Source: Calothrix sp. HK-06
GTDB taxonomy: Bacteria > Cyanobacteriota > Cyanobacteriia > Cyanobacteriales > Nostocaceae
NCBI RefSeq assembly: GCF_001904745.1
Contig: NZ_MRCD01000028.1
Span: 8,209-69,853, forward strand
Reading direction: 5' to 3'
DNA length: 61,645 nucleotides
Each line of letters begins with the position of its first letter. Positions within the stretch are counted from its first letter, which is position 1. A program made the position numbers and the translations under genes. The notes under the pieces were generated by a model that was given only the letters and a program-made list of their open reading frames with translations, searched no databases and was not told the origin of the DNA. Of this stretch, positions 1-9,487 are shown in pieces.

Positions 1-3000
1 CGCCCATTAATTCGAGTAATACTTCTGTGGACATTTTACCGCTAATGTCGGCGCCTTCGAGTAAACTATCTGCTAGGTCACGTTTGTGATGGTGTAATTC
101 AACGATTTTGTCTTCGATGGTGTCTTTTGCCACTAATCTATATATAGTAACTGGTCGTTGTTGTCCTATGCGGTGCGCGCGGTCAGATGCTTGGTCTTCG
201 ACTGCTGGGTTCCACCACGGGTCCATATGAATTACATAGTCAGCAGCAGTAAGATTTAAGCCTGTTCCTCCTGCTTTCAAACTAATTAAAAATACGTCTC
301 CTTCTCCTGCTTGGAATGCATCAACTGCTTTTTTCCGGTTTGTTACAGGTGTGCTACCGTCTAAATATTGATAGCTGATGTTTTGTGTGTTTAGATAATC
401 GCGGATAATATGTAAGTGGTCTACAAATTGACTAAATACCAGTACTTTATGACGGTTTTCTAGTAAGTCTCCTAGCACTTCGCCAAAAAGTTGTAATTTC
501 GCACTTGGTAATTTAGTGTCCTTTGCCACCAACCGAGCGTTACAACAAGAACGACGTAGTTTCATTATTTCTGCTAATACTTGTAGATGTTTTTGACCTG
601 AGAAAGGCGCCTCTTCGTCCGTAAGTTTTGCTACTGCTTCACGACGTAATGCTTCGTAAAACGCCATTTCTTCTCGACTTAGTTCTACATGTAATAAAAT
701 TTCGGTACGAGATGGTAATGATTCTAATACTTGGTTCTTTGTACGGCGCAGTATAAATGGTTGAATGAGTTTTTTCAGCTTGGTACGGGCGCCTTTATCT
801 TGGAATTTTTCGATGGGGTTAGCAAAGCGCTCGTTAAAGCTTTCAAATGAACCAAGTAAACCAGGATTGATAAACCTGAATAAATTCCACAGTTCACCTA
901 GATGATTTTCTATTGGTGTTCCGGTTGTAATTAGCTTAAAACCTGCTTTTAAATTCATTGCTGCTTGCGAGCGTTTGGTTGACATGTTTTTTATCGCTTG
1001 CGCTTCGTCTAATACTATGGTTTGCCATTCAACTTGCGATAGCATTTGCGAAACTTCTTCTTGCTGTAATAACCCGTAGCTACAAATAAACATGTCAAAC
1101 GGTTTTAAATTATCCACGACTTTTTGCCGTTTATTATTACCAAATTGAATAATATTTAAAGTCGGTGCGAATTTTTGAGCTTCGCTAATCCAATTCATGC
1201 ATACAGATGTTGGTGCAATAATTAAAGTTGCCCCAGCACTAGCACGGTTTAAAATTACTGCTAATGCTTGTATTGTTTTTCCTAATCCCATTTGGTCTGC
1301 TAAACAGGCGCCTACTCCCCAGTGTGCTAAACGTGACATCCAATTAAAACCTTCAACTTGATAGTCGCGTAACTCTGCTTGAAAGGTACTTGGTAATTTA
1401 GGCTGTAAGTTTTGACTTTCTTTTAAACGCTGTACATGCGCTTTCCAATGTTTATCTGCTTTGAGTGTACCTACTTCATCAACAAAGTCTTCTAAACCCA
1501 ATGTTGCTAACGGATGAAACCTTATACCTTTATTAGATATTTCTGAAAATGTCTTTAATTCATCTAGGTGCCTACGAAACGCTTGTGTCAACGCTAAAAA
1601 TTGACCATCACCAAGGGGAATAAATCTACCAGGTGTATTATCGAGCAGTTCTAACAACCGCTGCATATCTAACACCAAATTATCATCTAATTTTAACTCA
1701 CCTGTGGCGCCGAACCAATCAGAAGAACGTTGAATCGACATTTGCAAATCTTTCAGGTCAGCACGATGACTTACCCGCAACTTTTCTCCTTCGGGCCACT
1801 CAATTACAACACTATCTCCTAACGCTTGCAGTTCTAATAACAGTTCTAAACAATCTTCTGGGTTATTTATTTGCCATTCCCCATCTTCTGTTTCGATACC
1901 TGCTAAAGTCGCACAAGCTGCAATGGCATTATCTGTCAGCAACTTCTCTTCTTTTAGATTACGTCGTGTTTGTTGGCGCCTATTTTTAATTTCAGCAATA
2001 ACCGTTTCGCCACCTGTACCCGGACGATAATAAGGACCACCACTGCCAAACGGACAAGATAATAAACTTACTTTCAACCCTTCTTTATCTGGTAATAATA
2101 TAATATATGGTATTGTTTGTGCGGGTACCTCCTCGGCGCCTCCAACCCCACCACCAATATCTGAATGTACTGTTACAATTTCTGAAACTCCATTAATTGC
2201 CTCTAATACTTGCTTTTCGGCAGTAATAGGTACAACTAATCGATTATCATTCCCAATTATTTCAGCAATACGTCGATGTTCGCTCTTTATTTCTATTACT
2301 TTAATACGTGTAGGAGTTTCTTTGATAGCTAAAACATTTTGGCTATGGGATAGTTTTGGCGAAAACTCAATTGTTAATTTACTTTTCCGACCTTTCTTAA
2401 CTATTAACTCTGGTTCTCCCTTTACAACCTCTACCCGTGTGGAAGCTGCATCGTCCCAAAATACTAAAGGATGACCAACCAAAGCTGTTATCGCTCTATC
2501 GGGAAACGAATATTCGGTTTTCCCATAATAATTACCATCATAATAAGCTTCAATACAAGCACAAGCTTTTATATCCTGCGTTGTTAAATAATCAAATTCA
2601 TCCAAATCATTTTTTAAACGCTTCAAAGCTATCGGGCGCCCTTTACCCCATTCTCCCTTATTATTCACCTTTTGTTCGCGTGGTTGTAGCGTACATTTGT
2701 ATGCATAATGAGTAATAAACCAAGCTAAACGTGTGCTACCCTCTTTAATAATAGGCGCCTGTTTCTTTAAATTAGCAAGAGCATTCAAACAGCGTTGCCA
2801 CGAAGATTGCGGTGCAATAGTATTAATAATACTAGTTATCCCTAATTCTTCGTTGAGATTTTCTGCCTGAGTTTCCAAACTATCATCTGACCTGAGTCGC
2901 GATAATAATTCTACACTTTCCATCGCCAGCCAAGTATAATCGTTTGTCATAGCTTGCGAATAACACCGCTCTACCAAACCAGGTAAATGTCTTTTCGCAC

Positions 3001-4186
3001 TATTAGCATCTGTCCAATAATGACAAAGCATAAAAAATAATGCTTCGATAATATTGTGTTCTCCAGGAAAGATGATGCGGTTAGTGAGAATAAGATGTTT
3101 CTGTGAAATATCACCTAACTGAACTTCAAGTAAAATTTTTAACTGAGAGTAAACCATTCGCAGCCAATGATTACCGTGGCACATCAAGCTACAATAATCT
3201 AAAGCTTTCTCTAAATTCTTTTTTGAACCTTCTTTAATCAAAGCGAGTATAAAAAACAACCCAGCCAAATTATTAAAATAGCTTTGACGTTTACCTCGAC
3301 CTGGATTTATAGCTTTAAGGGCATTATTATAATATACAATCGCTTCATCAACATCATCGCGTAAAAAATTCAACCATCCCCAATAAACAAGACTAATATC
3401 TTGATATGATTCAGATATAGACTCTAAACACTGCTGTGCTTCTTGTTGACGACCTCGCAATAACAACTGTTCAGTTAAAATTATCCGTAAATAACCAGAA
3501 GAATGCTCACCTTGAGAAAAACATTCTTCTTTAAGCAAATTAAATGCTTCGTCAGCAGCCGATAACTTGAGAGCAGAATCTAATAAAATGATTTGTAAGC
3601 AATTTTCGTATAATTCTTGAGGTAAAGCTTGAATCCACTTAGCATCAAAAGGATTGTTACATATTTTATAAATAACTTCCTGCCGTGATATTTTATTTTT
3701 AATTTGTCTACATTGTTCGTAGTCAATAAACTGTTTATCTACAAAATTTAAATTACCACGGTAAATACCGATACGAACCTCGCGTATTAACTGCGTATCA
3801 TTCGAGAAATATCGAGACCCATTTATTTCATAATTCCTTATTGGTATACCAACTTGAACCGAGTCAGCAAAAACTTCAAATTTTCCACTCGATACCGCAT
3901 CTCGTGTAACAATTTCTACCAATAAATCATGACATTGAATCAACTCATTCTTTTTGACAAGTAGTTCTGCTTTCACTAACCCATCTATATATACATCTAA
4001 AGTGTTACTATCTACGGCGCCTACTTTACTAAAACAGCTAGAAAACTGCTTTTTGCTCACAGGCTCATAAATTATTGAGAACAATTGAACTATCTGTTTT
4101 TCAACAGGTGGTAACTCTTCGTATACAACTCTGAGTTGCACTCGTTTTCTTTTAATATCGGTAACTTTATGATTTACTGTAAACAT
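1..4186 (-). CDS. SNF2-family DEAD/DEAH helicase, 3' end cut by window edge
   Basis: Reading frame open on the minus strand from ATG at 4186 to the left edge (about 1395 codons). The C-terminal half is a complete SNF2 ATPase. Motif I (ADQMGLGKT) lies near residue 965, motif II (DEAQ) near 1058, followed by TGTPIENH, LRRTK, GGTGLNLT and the motif VI stretch DRAHRIGQ. The end ...LLEGADISGKMSTE is where such proteins normally finish, so only a few residues are probably missing. The first 800 or so residues are unassigned; they contain no motif I recognise. SNF2 proteins translocate on double-stranded DNA and remodel protein-DNA complexes; bacterial members of this layout are poorly characterised. 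It lies downstream of the xisH remnant with a 49-72 bp gap. Family call is firm, biological role unknown. Confidence 0.93.
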   Translation of the reverse strand, partial: MFTVNHKVTDIKRKRVQLRVVYEELPPVEKQIVQLFSIIYEPVSKKQFSSCFSKVGAVDSNTLDVYIDGLVKAELLVKKNELIQCHDLLVEIVTRDAVSSGKFEVFADSVQVGIPIRNYEINGSRYFSNDTQLIREVRIGIYRGNLNFVDKQFIDYEQCRQIKNKISRQEVIYKICNNPFDAKWIQALPQELYENCLQIILLDSALKLSAADEAFNLLKEECFSQGEHSSGYLRIILTEQLLLRGRQQEAQQCLESISESYQDISLVYWGWLNFLRDDVDEAIVYYNNALKAINPGRGKRQSYFNNLAGLFFILALIKEGSKKNLEKALDYCSLMCHGNHWLRMVYSQLKILLEVQLGDISQKHLILTNRIIFPGEHNIIEALFFMLCHYWTDANSAKRHLPGLVERCYSQAMTNDYTWLAMESVELLSRLRSDDSLETQAENLNEELGITSIINTIAPQSSWQRCLNALANLKKQAPIIKEGSTRLAWFITHYAYKCTLQPREQKVNNKGEWGKGRPIALKRLKNDLDEFDYLTTQDIKACACIEAYYDGNYYGKTEYSFPDRAITALVGHPLVFWDDAASTRVEVVKGEPELIVKKGRKSKLTIEFSPKLSHSQNVLAIKETPTRIKVIEIKSEHRRIAEIIGNDNRLVVPITAEKQVLEAINGVSEIVTVHSDIGGGVGGAEEVPAQTIPYIILLPDKEGLKVSLLSCPFGSGGPYYRPGTGGETVIAEIKNRRQQTRRNLKEEKLLTDNAIAACATLAGIETEDGEWQINNPEDCLELLLELQALGDSVVIEWPEGEKLRVSHRADLKDLQMSIQRSSDWFGATGELKLDDNLVLDMQRLLELLDNTPGRFIPLGDGQFLALTQAFRRHLDELKTFSEISNKGIRFHPLATLGLEDFVDEVGTLKADKHWKAHVQRLKESQNLQPKLPSTFQAELRDYQVEGFNWMSRLAHWGVGACLADQMGLGKTIQALAVILNRASAGATLIIAPTSVCMNWISEAQKFAPTLNIIQFGNNKRQKVVDNLKPFDMFICSYGLLQQEEVSQMLSQVEWQTIVLDEAQAIKNMSTKRSQAAMNLKAGFKLITTGTPIENHLGELWNLFRFINPGLLGSFESFNERFANPIEKFQDKGARTKLKKLIQPFILRRTKNQVLESLPSRTEILLHVELSREEMAFYEALRREAVAKLTDEEAPFSGQKHLQVLAEIMKLRRSCCNARLVAKDTKLPSAKLQLFGEVLGDLLENRHKVLVFSQFVDHLHIIRDYLNTQNISYQYLDGSTPVTNRKKAVDAFQAGEGDVFLISLKAGGTGLNLTAADYVIHMDPWWNPAVEDQASDRAHRIGQQRPVTIYRLVAKDTIEDKIVELHHHKRDLADSLLEGADISGKMSTEVLLELMG

Positions 4187-4234
4187 ATATTAAGTAGGCA
4201 CCTGTGAATGAAAAACAGATTTGTATATATTTTG

Positions 4235-4623
4235 CTAATATTCCACTAGGTCAAATATTAGTAATTTGATTTGATAGGTTTGGACACTGAGTTTAGGTAA
4301 ATCACGAAAAAAGTTCGGTATATTTCTGTTATTACAGCTAAATATAGTTGGCGCTGTGGTTGCTTTATTTGTAGTACTGCTTTATAGTTGAGAAATTGTC
4401 CCAACGCTAAATGAAAATCTGTAATTGCGGATGTTCCAATAAAGCTTTTTACTTCTACTGCAATTTTATCATGCGCGCGTTCCGCTGCTATTAAACGTTC
4501 AGTAGTCAAATGTATTCGTAACTGGTCATCTCCCCACCTGAGATACAATGGCTCTGTACCTGTCCAGCCATCATTCTGTAAAGCTGCTTTCGCAGCATTG
4601 TAAAATATATCTTTAGCCGACAC
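4235..4623 (-). pseudogene. XisH-like protein, frameshifted, no XisI partner
   Basis: The ATG at 4623 opens MSAKDIFYNAAKAALQ, and the motifs EVKSFIGTSAITDFH and ALGQFLNY are typical of the XisH family (named for a factor needed for fdxN-element excision in Nostoc; endonuclease-like fold). The frame as written ends at 4258 after 121 residues with an atypical tail. Adding one T to the run of six T (plus strand A-run 4307-4312) restores a family-like ending, ...YQIKLLIFDLVEY, with a stop at 4235. XisH is normally followed by an overlapping xisI; here only 49 bp separate the remnant from the SNF2 gene and no xisI is present. Probably inactive. A sequencing indel is the alternative, but it would not explain the missing partner. 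Confidence 0.72.
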
Positions 4624-4686
4624 GAGAAATAATAGTAAATTTTATAGTCTTTAAGTTTGCTTACCAACAGAAATTATAACATTGCT

Positions 4687-4706
4687 CATCCGTTTTATCC
4701 GTTGCC
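4687..4706 (-). repeat. R1 repeat overlapping a stop codon
   Basis: The minus strand reads GGCAACGGATAAAACGGATG. The TAA inside it is the stop codon of the metallophosphoesterase, whose last residues (GNG) are encoded by the repeat. Short copy without an inverted half. Confidence 0.8.
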
Positions 4707-5567
4707 AATTTTTTCAGCATAAAGTGTAATAACGGTAATTTCAGGGCGACAATTAAATCTGACATGAAGTCCTGTCATACCTATACCTCTGTTTGTGTAT
4801 AATTTCATTCCACCTAGTTGATATAGTCCTGCGTAATATTTTTTGCCTAAACTGGGCAATACAGGTGGTTTTAAAAACGGTAAGCGTATTTGTCCAGCAT
4901 GAGAATGTCCAGATAATTGTAAATCAAACCTGTTGGTTGCAGCGCTGGTGTCGCCAAAGTCTGGTTCGTGTGCTAGTAATATTGCGGCGCCATCTAATGG
5001 TAGGTTTTGTAGCACTAAGTCTAAACGCGCTTTTTGGAACCAAACATCATCAACTCCAGCGATATACAATTTTGCTGTTCCACGTTGTAATATAGAATAG
5101 GTATTATTAAGATTGATGACACCAGTTTCTGACATTGTTTTTGCAATAGCTTTAGGATTGGCGCCATAGTCATGATTCCCTAACACGCCAAATTTACCGT
5201 CTTTTGCGGTAAGTATACCCAGTGTCTGTCGTAATTTAGGAATAAAGCGCTGTTGTTCATGTGTAACCAAGTCACCTGTAATTACTATTGAATCAGGGTT
5301 TTGCTGATTGACTAATCGAAAAATACGCTTTAAACGTGCTGAAGTCATCCATCGATTGACATGGATATCACTAATTTGTACAATTCTATATTCATTAAAT
5401 TCTTGTGGAAGGTGTGGAAGAGTCAATTGTAGCGATTTAATCTCAATCCAGTTTGGTTCTATAAAGTAAGCGTATAGTAAGGTACATATTCCTAGTATAA
5501 ATAAGCCTGACTTGATAAATCGAAATACCCTTCGGCGTGTATGACGGCATTGCTTATAGTATATCAA
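4695..5567 (-). CDS. Calcineurin-like metallophosphoesterase, membrane anchored
   Basis: 290-residue metal-dependent phosphohydrolase of the YkuE/YaeI type, some members of which act on membrane-associated phosphoesters; the substrate here is unknown. Visible metal-binding motifs in order: QISDIHVN (about residue 65), VITGDLV, GVLGNHDYG, LLAHEPDF and LSGHSHAGQ. One N-terminal hydrophobic segment (about residues 17-35) follows a basic stretch, so the catalytic domain is probably held at a membrane. The frame opens with TTG at 5567; the codon two triplets upstream is a stop and no in-frame ATG lies nearby, so TTG is the most likely start. The stop and the last three residues are formed by an R1 repeat. 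Head-to-head with der (122 bp gap). Confidence 0.88.
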   Translation of the reverse strand: MIYYKQCRHTRRRVFRFIKSGLFILGICTLLYAYFIEPNWIEIKSLQLTLPHLPQEFNEYRIVQISDIHVNRWMTSARLKRIFRLVNQQNPDSIVITGDLVTHEQQRFIPKLRQTLGILTAKDGKFGVLGNHDYGANPKAIAKTMSETGVINLNNTYSILQRGTAKLYIAGVDDVWFQKARLDLVLQNLPLDGAAILLAHEPDFGDTSAATNRFDLQLSGHSHAGQIRLPFLKPPVLPSLGKKYYAGLYQLGGMKLYTNRGIGMTGLHVRFNCRPEITVITLYAEKIGNG

Positions 5568-5689
5568 GGTTCAATCTCCAGTCTTTTAGACTTATTTTTA
5601 TATTCCCTGTACTGTTTTAAGTTTGAATCATTTAACTGTCAAATCTCGTTGCTAAAATCAATATTCCGGACGGAGTTAACAAAACTATT

Positions 5690-7057
5690 ATGAGTTTACC
5701 TGTTGTTGCTATTATCGGGCGCCCCAATGTGGGCAAGTCAACTTTTGTAAATCGTCTCGCTGGTGAACAAACTGCCATAGTTCACGATGAACCAGGTGTG
5801 ACACGTGACCGTACTTACTTGAAAGCGTTTTGGCGTGATAGAGAGTTTACAGTCGTTGATACAGGTGGTTTGATATTCAACGATGATACCGAATTTTTAC
5901 CCTTTATTCGCCAGCAAGCGATGACAGCACTTTCCGAAGCAAGTGCTGCTATTTTTCTAGTAGATGGGCAAGCAGGCCCAAATTCTTCTGATGAAGAAAT
6001 TGCCTCTTGGTTGCGAGTTCAAAAAGTTCCTGTCTTGCTTGCAGTTAATAAATGCGAATCTCCCGAACAAGGTTTAATGCAAGCTGCTGAGTTTTGGTCA
6101 CTGGGACTCGGTGAACCATATCCTATTTCTGCTATCCACGGTAGTGGTACAGGTGATTTACTCGACGAGTTAATCAACCATTTACCGATGGTGCAAGATA
6201 TACCAGAAAACGAAGAAATCAAAATTGCTATTGTCGGGCGCCCAAATGTCGGTAAATCAAGTCTATTGAACGCATTTGTTGGTGAAGAACGCGCTATCGT
6301 TAGCCCGATTTCGGGTACAACTCGCGATGCAATTGATACATTCATTGAACGTAACGGACACAAATATCGTCTTATCGATACCGCAGGAATTCGCAGAAAG
6401 AAAAGTATTGAATACGGTACAGAATTCTTTAGTATTAACCGTGCATTCAAAGCTATTCGACGTTCGGATGTAGTGTTATTAGTAATAGACGCACTGGATG
6501 GAGTCACCGACCAAGACCAAAAACTAGCGGGACGAATCGTTGACGAAGGACGCGCGTGTATTATTGTTGTAAATAAATGGGACGCAATTGAAAAAGACTC
6601 CCATACAATTTACGACTATCAGAAAGCGCTTGAAGAACGATTACATTTTACCGAGTGGGCAGACACAATTTTTGTCAGCGCTCAAACCGGACAGCGTGTT
6701 GAAAAAATCTTAGAACTAGTAGTCAGCAGCGTTGAGTCACATCGGCGCCGTGTTAGTACATCTGTAATTAACGAAGTTCTCGAAGACGCAGTACACTGGC
6801 ATTCACCCCCAGTTAGTCGTAGTGGTAAGCAAGGTAAAATCTACTATGGCACCCAAGTTACAACGGCGCCGCCAACAATTGCCTTATTCGTCAACGAGTC
6901 CAAACGTTTCAACGATAACTATCGTCGTTACATTGAACGTCAATTCCGTCAACAACTAGGTTTCAAAGGTACACCTATCCGCATATTATGGCGTAGCAAG
7001 AAAGTCCGCGACGCAGAAGGTAGCGTTATCAACACAAACCGCGCAACGCGAGTTTAA
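5690..7057 (+). CDS. der: Ribosome assembly GTPase Der (EngA)
   Basis: 455-residue essential double-GTPase for 50S subunit maturation. Two complete G domains: the first P-loop GRPNVGKS at residues 10-17 with DTGG and NKCE; the second P-loop GRPNVGKS near 182-189 with DTAG and NKWD (about 294). These are followed by the KH-like C-terminal domain (about 350-440, [18 protein letters not shown]). Length and domain order are normal for the family. The start ATG at 5690 is followed directly by the conserved [11 protein letters not shown]. The downstream gene, ecfT-like, is separated by 189 bp of layered repeats. In cyanobacteria der is often followed by a CbiQ/EcfT-like gene, as here. Confidence 0.97.
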   Translation: MSLPVVAIIGRPNVGKSTFVNRLAGEQTAIVHDEPGVTRDRTYLKAFWRDREFTVVDTGGLIFNDDTEFLPFIRQQAMTALSEASAAIFLVDGQAGPNSSDEEIASWLRVQKVPVLLAVNKCESPEQGLMQAAEFWSLGLGEPYPISAIHGSGTGDLLDELINHLPMVQDIPENEEIKIAIVGRPNVGKSSLLNAFVGEERAIVSPISGTTRDAIDTFIERNGHKYRLIDTAGIRRKKSIEYGTEFFSINRAFKAIRRSDVVLLVIDALDGVTDQDQKLAGRIVDEGRACIIVVNKWDAIEKDSHTIYDYQKALEERLHFTEWADTIFVSAQTGQRVEKILELVVSSVESHRRRVSTSVINEVLEDAVHWHSPPVSRSGKQGKIYYGTQVTTAPPTIALFVNESKRFNDNYRRYIERQFRQQLGFKGTPIRILWRSKKVRDAEGSVINTNRATRV

Positions 7058-7063
7058 TTATAG

Positions 7064-7246
7064 TTATGAGTTATGAGTTATAAATTGATGAGTAGTTAGC
7101 AACGGATTATAACGGATGTAACGGATAGTTTATTCGTAACAAACAAATCATTGTTGCTAACTCCTAACTCGTACAGACGCGATTATTAAGAGCGGGACAC
7201 TACGTGAACGCGTCTCTACTCATAACTCACAACTCCTAACTCATAA
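7064..7246 (+). repeat. Composite repeat block: STRR arms, R1 and R3 nested
   Basis: The interval between der and the EcfT-like gene is almost entirely repeat. Outer arms are heptamer-type STRRs (GAGTTAT runs at 7064-7085; CTAACTC/CATAACTC runs at 7158-7170 and 7219-7245). Inside lies an R1 copy (7099-7128) with a degenerate inverted half (7131-7157), and then an R3 copy whose two arms (7171-7182 and 7209-7218) are split by about 26 bp. The whole can fold as a hairpin. The next start codon follows the last STRR unit with no Shine-Dalgarno sequence in between. Confidence 0.75.
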
Positions 7247-8206
7247 ATGGATTTACTTCGTTCTTTACCGCTTGGTCTTTATCTCGAACAACCACAAACC
7301 TGGTTACATAAGATTGACCCCCGTGTCAAGATTTTTTGGTTGATGAGTTTTTTGACTACCTATACTTTCGCCAATAATGAATGGCGCCTATTATTGGTAG
7401 TACTTTTAGTATTAACAACTTTACTATCTGGTATTCCTCGACGCATTTGGCAACAACCTCAACAAATGGCAGGGTTGTTGTTTTTAACGTTTTTGGTGTT
7501 TGTTATTGGATGTTTTACTCCCGATGGACTCGGTTTACATTATCAACCCCGTTTACCTGAATATCAGGTTGTTACACAATCTCAACCTACACCTCAACCT
7601 ACACCTACACAAACTCCTTCTATATCTACTCCTACTACATCTAATCAAATTGGTAGTAAAAAATATACATATGTTTTATTTGAACGCGGTGCTTTTAAAG
7701 TTACTCGTCGTTCACTTGATTTAGCTCTCAGAATTAGCACTATTCTATTTACTGTTTTATATAGTAGTAATCTATACTTAATTACAACGGCGCCGGAAGA
7801 AATCACTGCTGCTCTGGAAGATTTAATGCAGCCGTTAAAGATGTTGAAATTACCAATTACAGAAGTGACGTTAACGTTAACCTTGTCGTTGCGATTTATA
7901 CCTTTAGTGCTAGAAGAAATACAGAATTTAATCCGAGCGATAATGACACGCGCTATCAATTGGAAGAAAATAGGATTCAAAGGTGCTGCTAAAATTTGGC
8001 TGACAGTTACAGAACGATTATTTGATAATTTGTTTTTGCGTGCAGAACAAATGGCAAGTGCTATTACAGTGCGTGGTTTCACAAGTCCCGACCAGCACCG
8101 TGTTCAATGGCACGATTTTAAACTCAAACCACGCGACTGGTTGGCAATTTTGTTACTTATACTATTTTGGGGCGCCAGAATTGTTTACGGTAATGATGTT
8201 AGCTAA
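7247..8206 (+). CDS. CbiQ/EcfT-family transmembrane protein
   Basis: 319-residue integral membrane protein resembling the T (transmembrane) component of energy-coupling factor importers, which couple ATPase subunits to a substrate-binding S component. Visible: an N-terminal segment with DPRVKIFWLMSFLTTYTF typical of EcfT; several hydrophobic helices (about residues 28-45, 50-64, 78-95, 170-190, 295-312); and a cytoplasmic helix region ending with AITVRGF, close to the EcfT coupling motif. A Pro/Thr/Gln-rich linker (about 108-135) is an unusual low-complexity insertion. No ECF ATPase or S component is nearby, so the partner and substrate are unknown. Convergent with the kinase; the two stops are 1 bp apart. 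Confidence 0.75.
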   Translation: MDLLRSLPLGLYLEQPQTWLHKIDPRVKIFWLMSFLTTYTFANNEWRLLLVVLLVLTTLLSGIPRRIWQQPQQMAGLLFLTFLVFVIGCFTPDGLGLHYQPRLPEYQVVTQSQPTPQPTPTQTPSISTPTTSNQIGSKKYTYVLFERGAFKVTRRSLDLALRISTILFTVLYSSNLYLITTAPEEITAALEDLMQPLKMLKLPITEVTLTLTLSLRFIPLVLEEIQNLIRAIMTRAINWKKIGFKGAAKIWLTVTERLFDNLFLRAEQMASAITVRGFTSPDQHRVQWHDFKLKPRDWLAILLLILFWGARIVYGNDVS

Positions 8207-8207
8207 G

Positions 8208-9359
8208 TTACGGCGAATCTAATTCCATATCTCTTAAGTCTTCTTCGCGCAAATCGGCAGTTCTGTATCTACAATCAAAACATTGATACGCTTTTTTGAA
8301 GTGTTTTGGTAAGTGTGGTTTTTTACCTGGTTTAATTAGTTGCTTGGTCGGAACTTGTAATGGTAGGGGTTGCGGTTGAACTGTATGTAATGAAAATGCA
8401 CTCAGTAACCCTATACTAAATGCACTCACACTAAGTGCAACTGCTAATGGATATCTATGATTTACTTTCTTAGTACAAATAGAACTACTTGTATTAATTG
8501 CCAATAATGCTTTCAAAGCGGTTGCAGCATCGATAAATCTTTGTTCTTGGTTAGGGGCAACCATTTTTTCTAACCAGTCAACCCAGTACAAGTTCAGTTC
8601 TGGCAATATTTGATGAATTTTGAATCGAAACGAGTCGTCTATTAAATTTCCGATTTGGTTTGATGGTGTTTGTGTCAACAAGCATATTAATGTTGCACCC
8701 AAACTATATAGGTCTGAAGCTGTTGTTAATGACCTACCTAATATTTGCTCTGGTGGCATAAACCCTAGTGTACCTTTCACCGTTGTACTGGCGCCCATTT
8801 CTTCCCCACTCATCCGTGCCAATCCAAAATCAACTAGATATACACTCGATTCATCTATTAATATATTCTCAGGTTTAATATCGCGATGAATTACTGACGG
8901 CGCCTGCTCTTGTAAGTATATTAATATCTCTAACACACCTGAAGCTACTCTAAAAGCATTATCTAGAATTGAGAATGACTGTTGGGGAGATAACATCCAT
9001 ACAGCCAAACTAGAAGCATGAATATACTCTTGGACTAAGCAAAAACCTTTTTCTGTCTCAAAGCAGTCGAGATATTTGGGTATTTGCTGATGGTCTAGGT
9101 GTTGCAGTAAATTAATTTCTTGTTCAAATGCAGCAAAACCTGACCAACTGGCGCCAACTGTGGCAAATTGAAATTGTTTAATAACTACATACTGCGAATC
9201 TGTTTTGGCTTTGTAGGTAACTCTGCCACCACTCAGGTTTTGTCCTAATACACATTCAACAGCATAACCGAACTCACTAAAGTCAGGTAATTTGTTAGAA
9301 AATTTAGAAGTGTGATTAAAAATACTGTTAGCGTTGTTGTTAGGACGACTCATACCCAT
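8208..9359 (-). CDS. Hanks-type Ser/Thr protein kinase with one membrane segment
   Basis: 383 residues. The kinase domain has a catalytic loop HRDIKPEN (about residues 157-164), DFGLAR (about 176-181) and an activation segment with TVKGTLGFMPPEQ. The N-lobe lysine sits in VVIKQF. The glycine loop is weak (VLGQNLSGGRVTYKAK), but the other catalytic residues are present, so activity is likely. A single transmembrane helix near residues 305-325 is followed by a short outer or periplasmic tail containing a CFDC pair and ADLREEDLRDMEL, which looks like the start of a pentapeptide repeat. The substrate is unknown and no phosphatase lies next to it. Confidence 0.85.
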   Translation of the reverse strand: MGMSRPNNNANSIFNHTSKFSNKLPDFSEFGYAVECVLGQNLSGGRVTYKAKTDSQYVVIKQFQFATVGASWSGFAAFEQEINLLQHLDHQQIPKYLDCFETEKGFCLVQEYIHASSLAVWMLSPQQSFSILDNAFRVASGVLEILIYLQEQAPSVIHRDIKPENILIDESSVYLVDFGLARMSGEEMGASTTVKGTLGFMPPEQILGRSLTTASDLYSLGATLICLLTQTPSNQIGNLIDDSFRFKIHQILPELNLYWVDWLEKMVAPNQEQRFIDAATALKALLAINTSSSICTKKVNHRYPLAVALSVSAFSIGLLSAFSLHTVQPQPLPLQVPTKQLIKPGKKPHLPKHFKKAYQCFDCRYRTADLREEDLRDMELDSP

Positions 9360-9487
9360 TCACCAATTGGAGAGAATTACACAAAGCAGACGAGGAACTC
9401 TAATTGTTGTACTATCTATATTCCATCTTTCGGTGATTGGTTACTAAAAATGCAACAAACCTTTCTCCTTTCCCCCTTAACACAAGC

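Noticed and set aside
5000-5100. Plus-strand frame inside the metallophosphoesterase
   Set aside because: Shadow of the real gene, with no homology and an unfavourable codon pattern.
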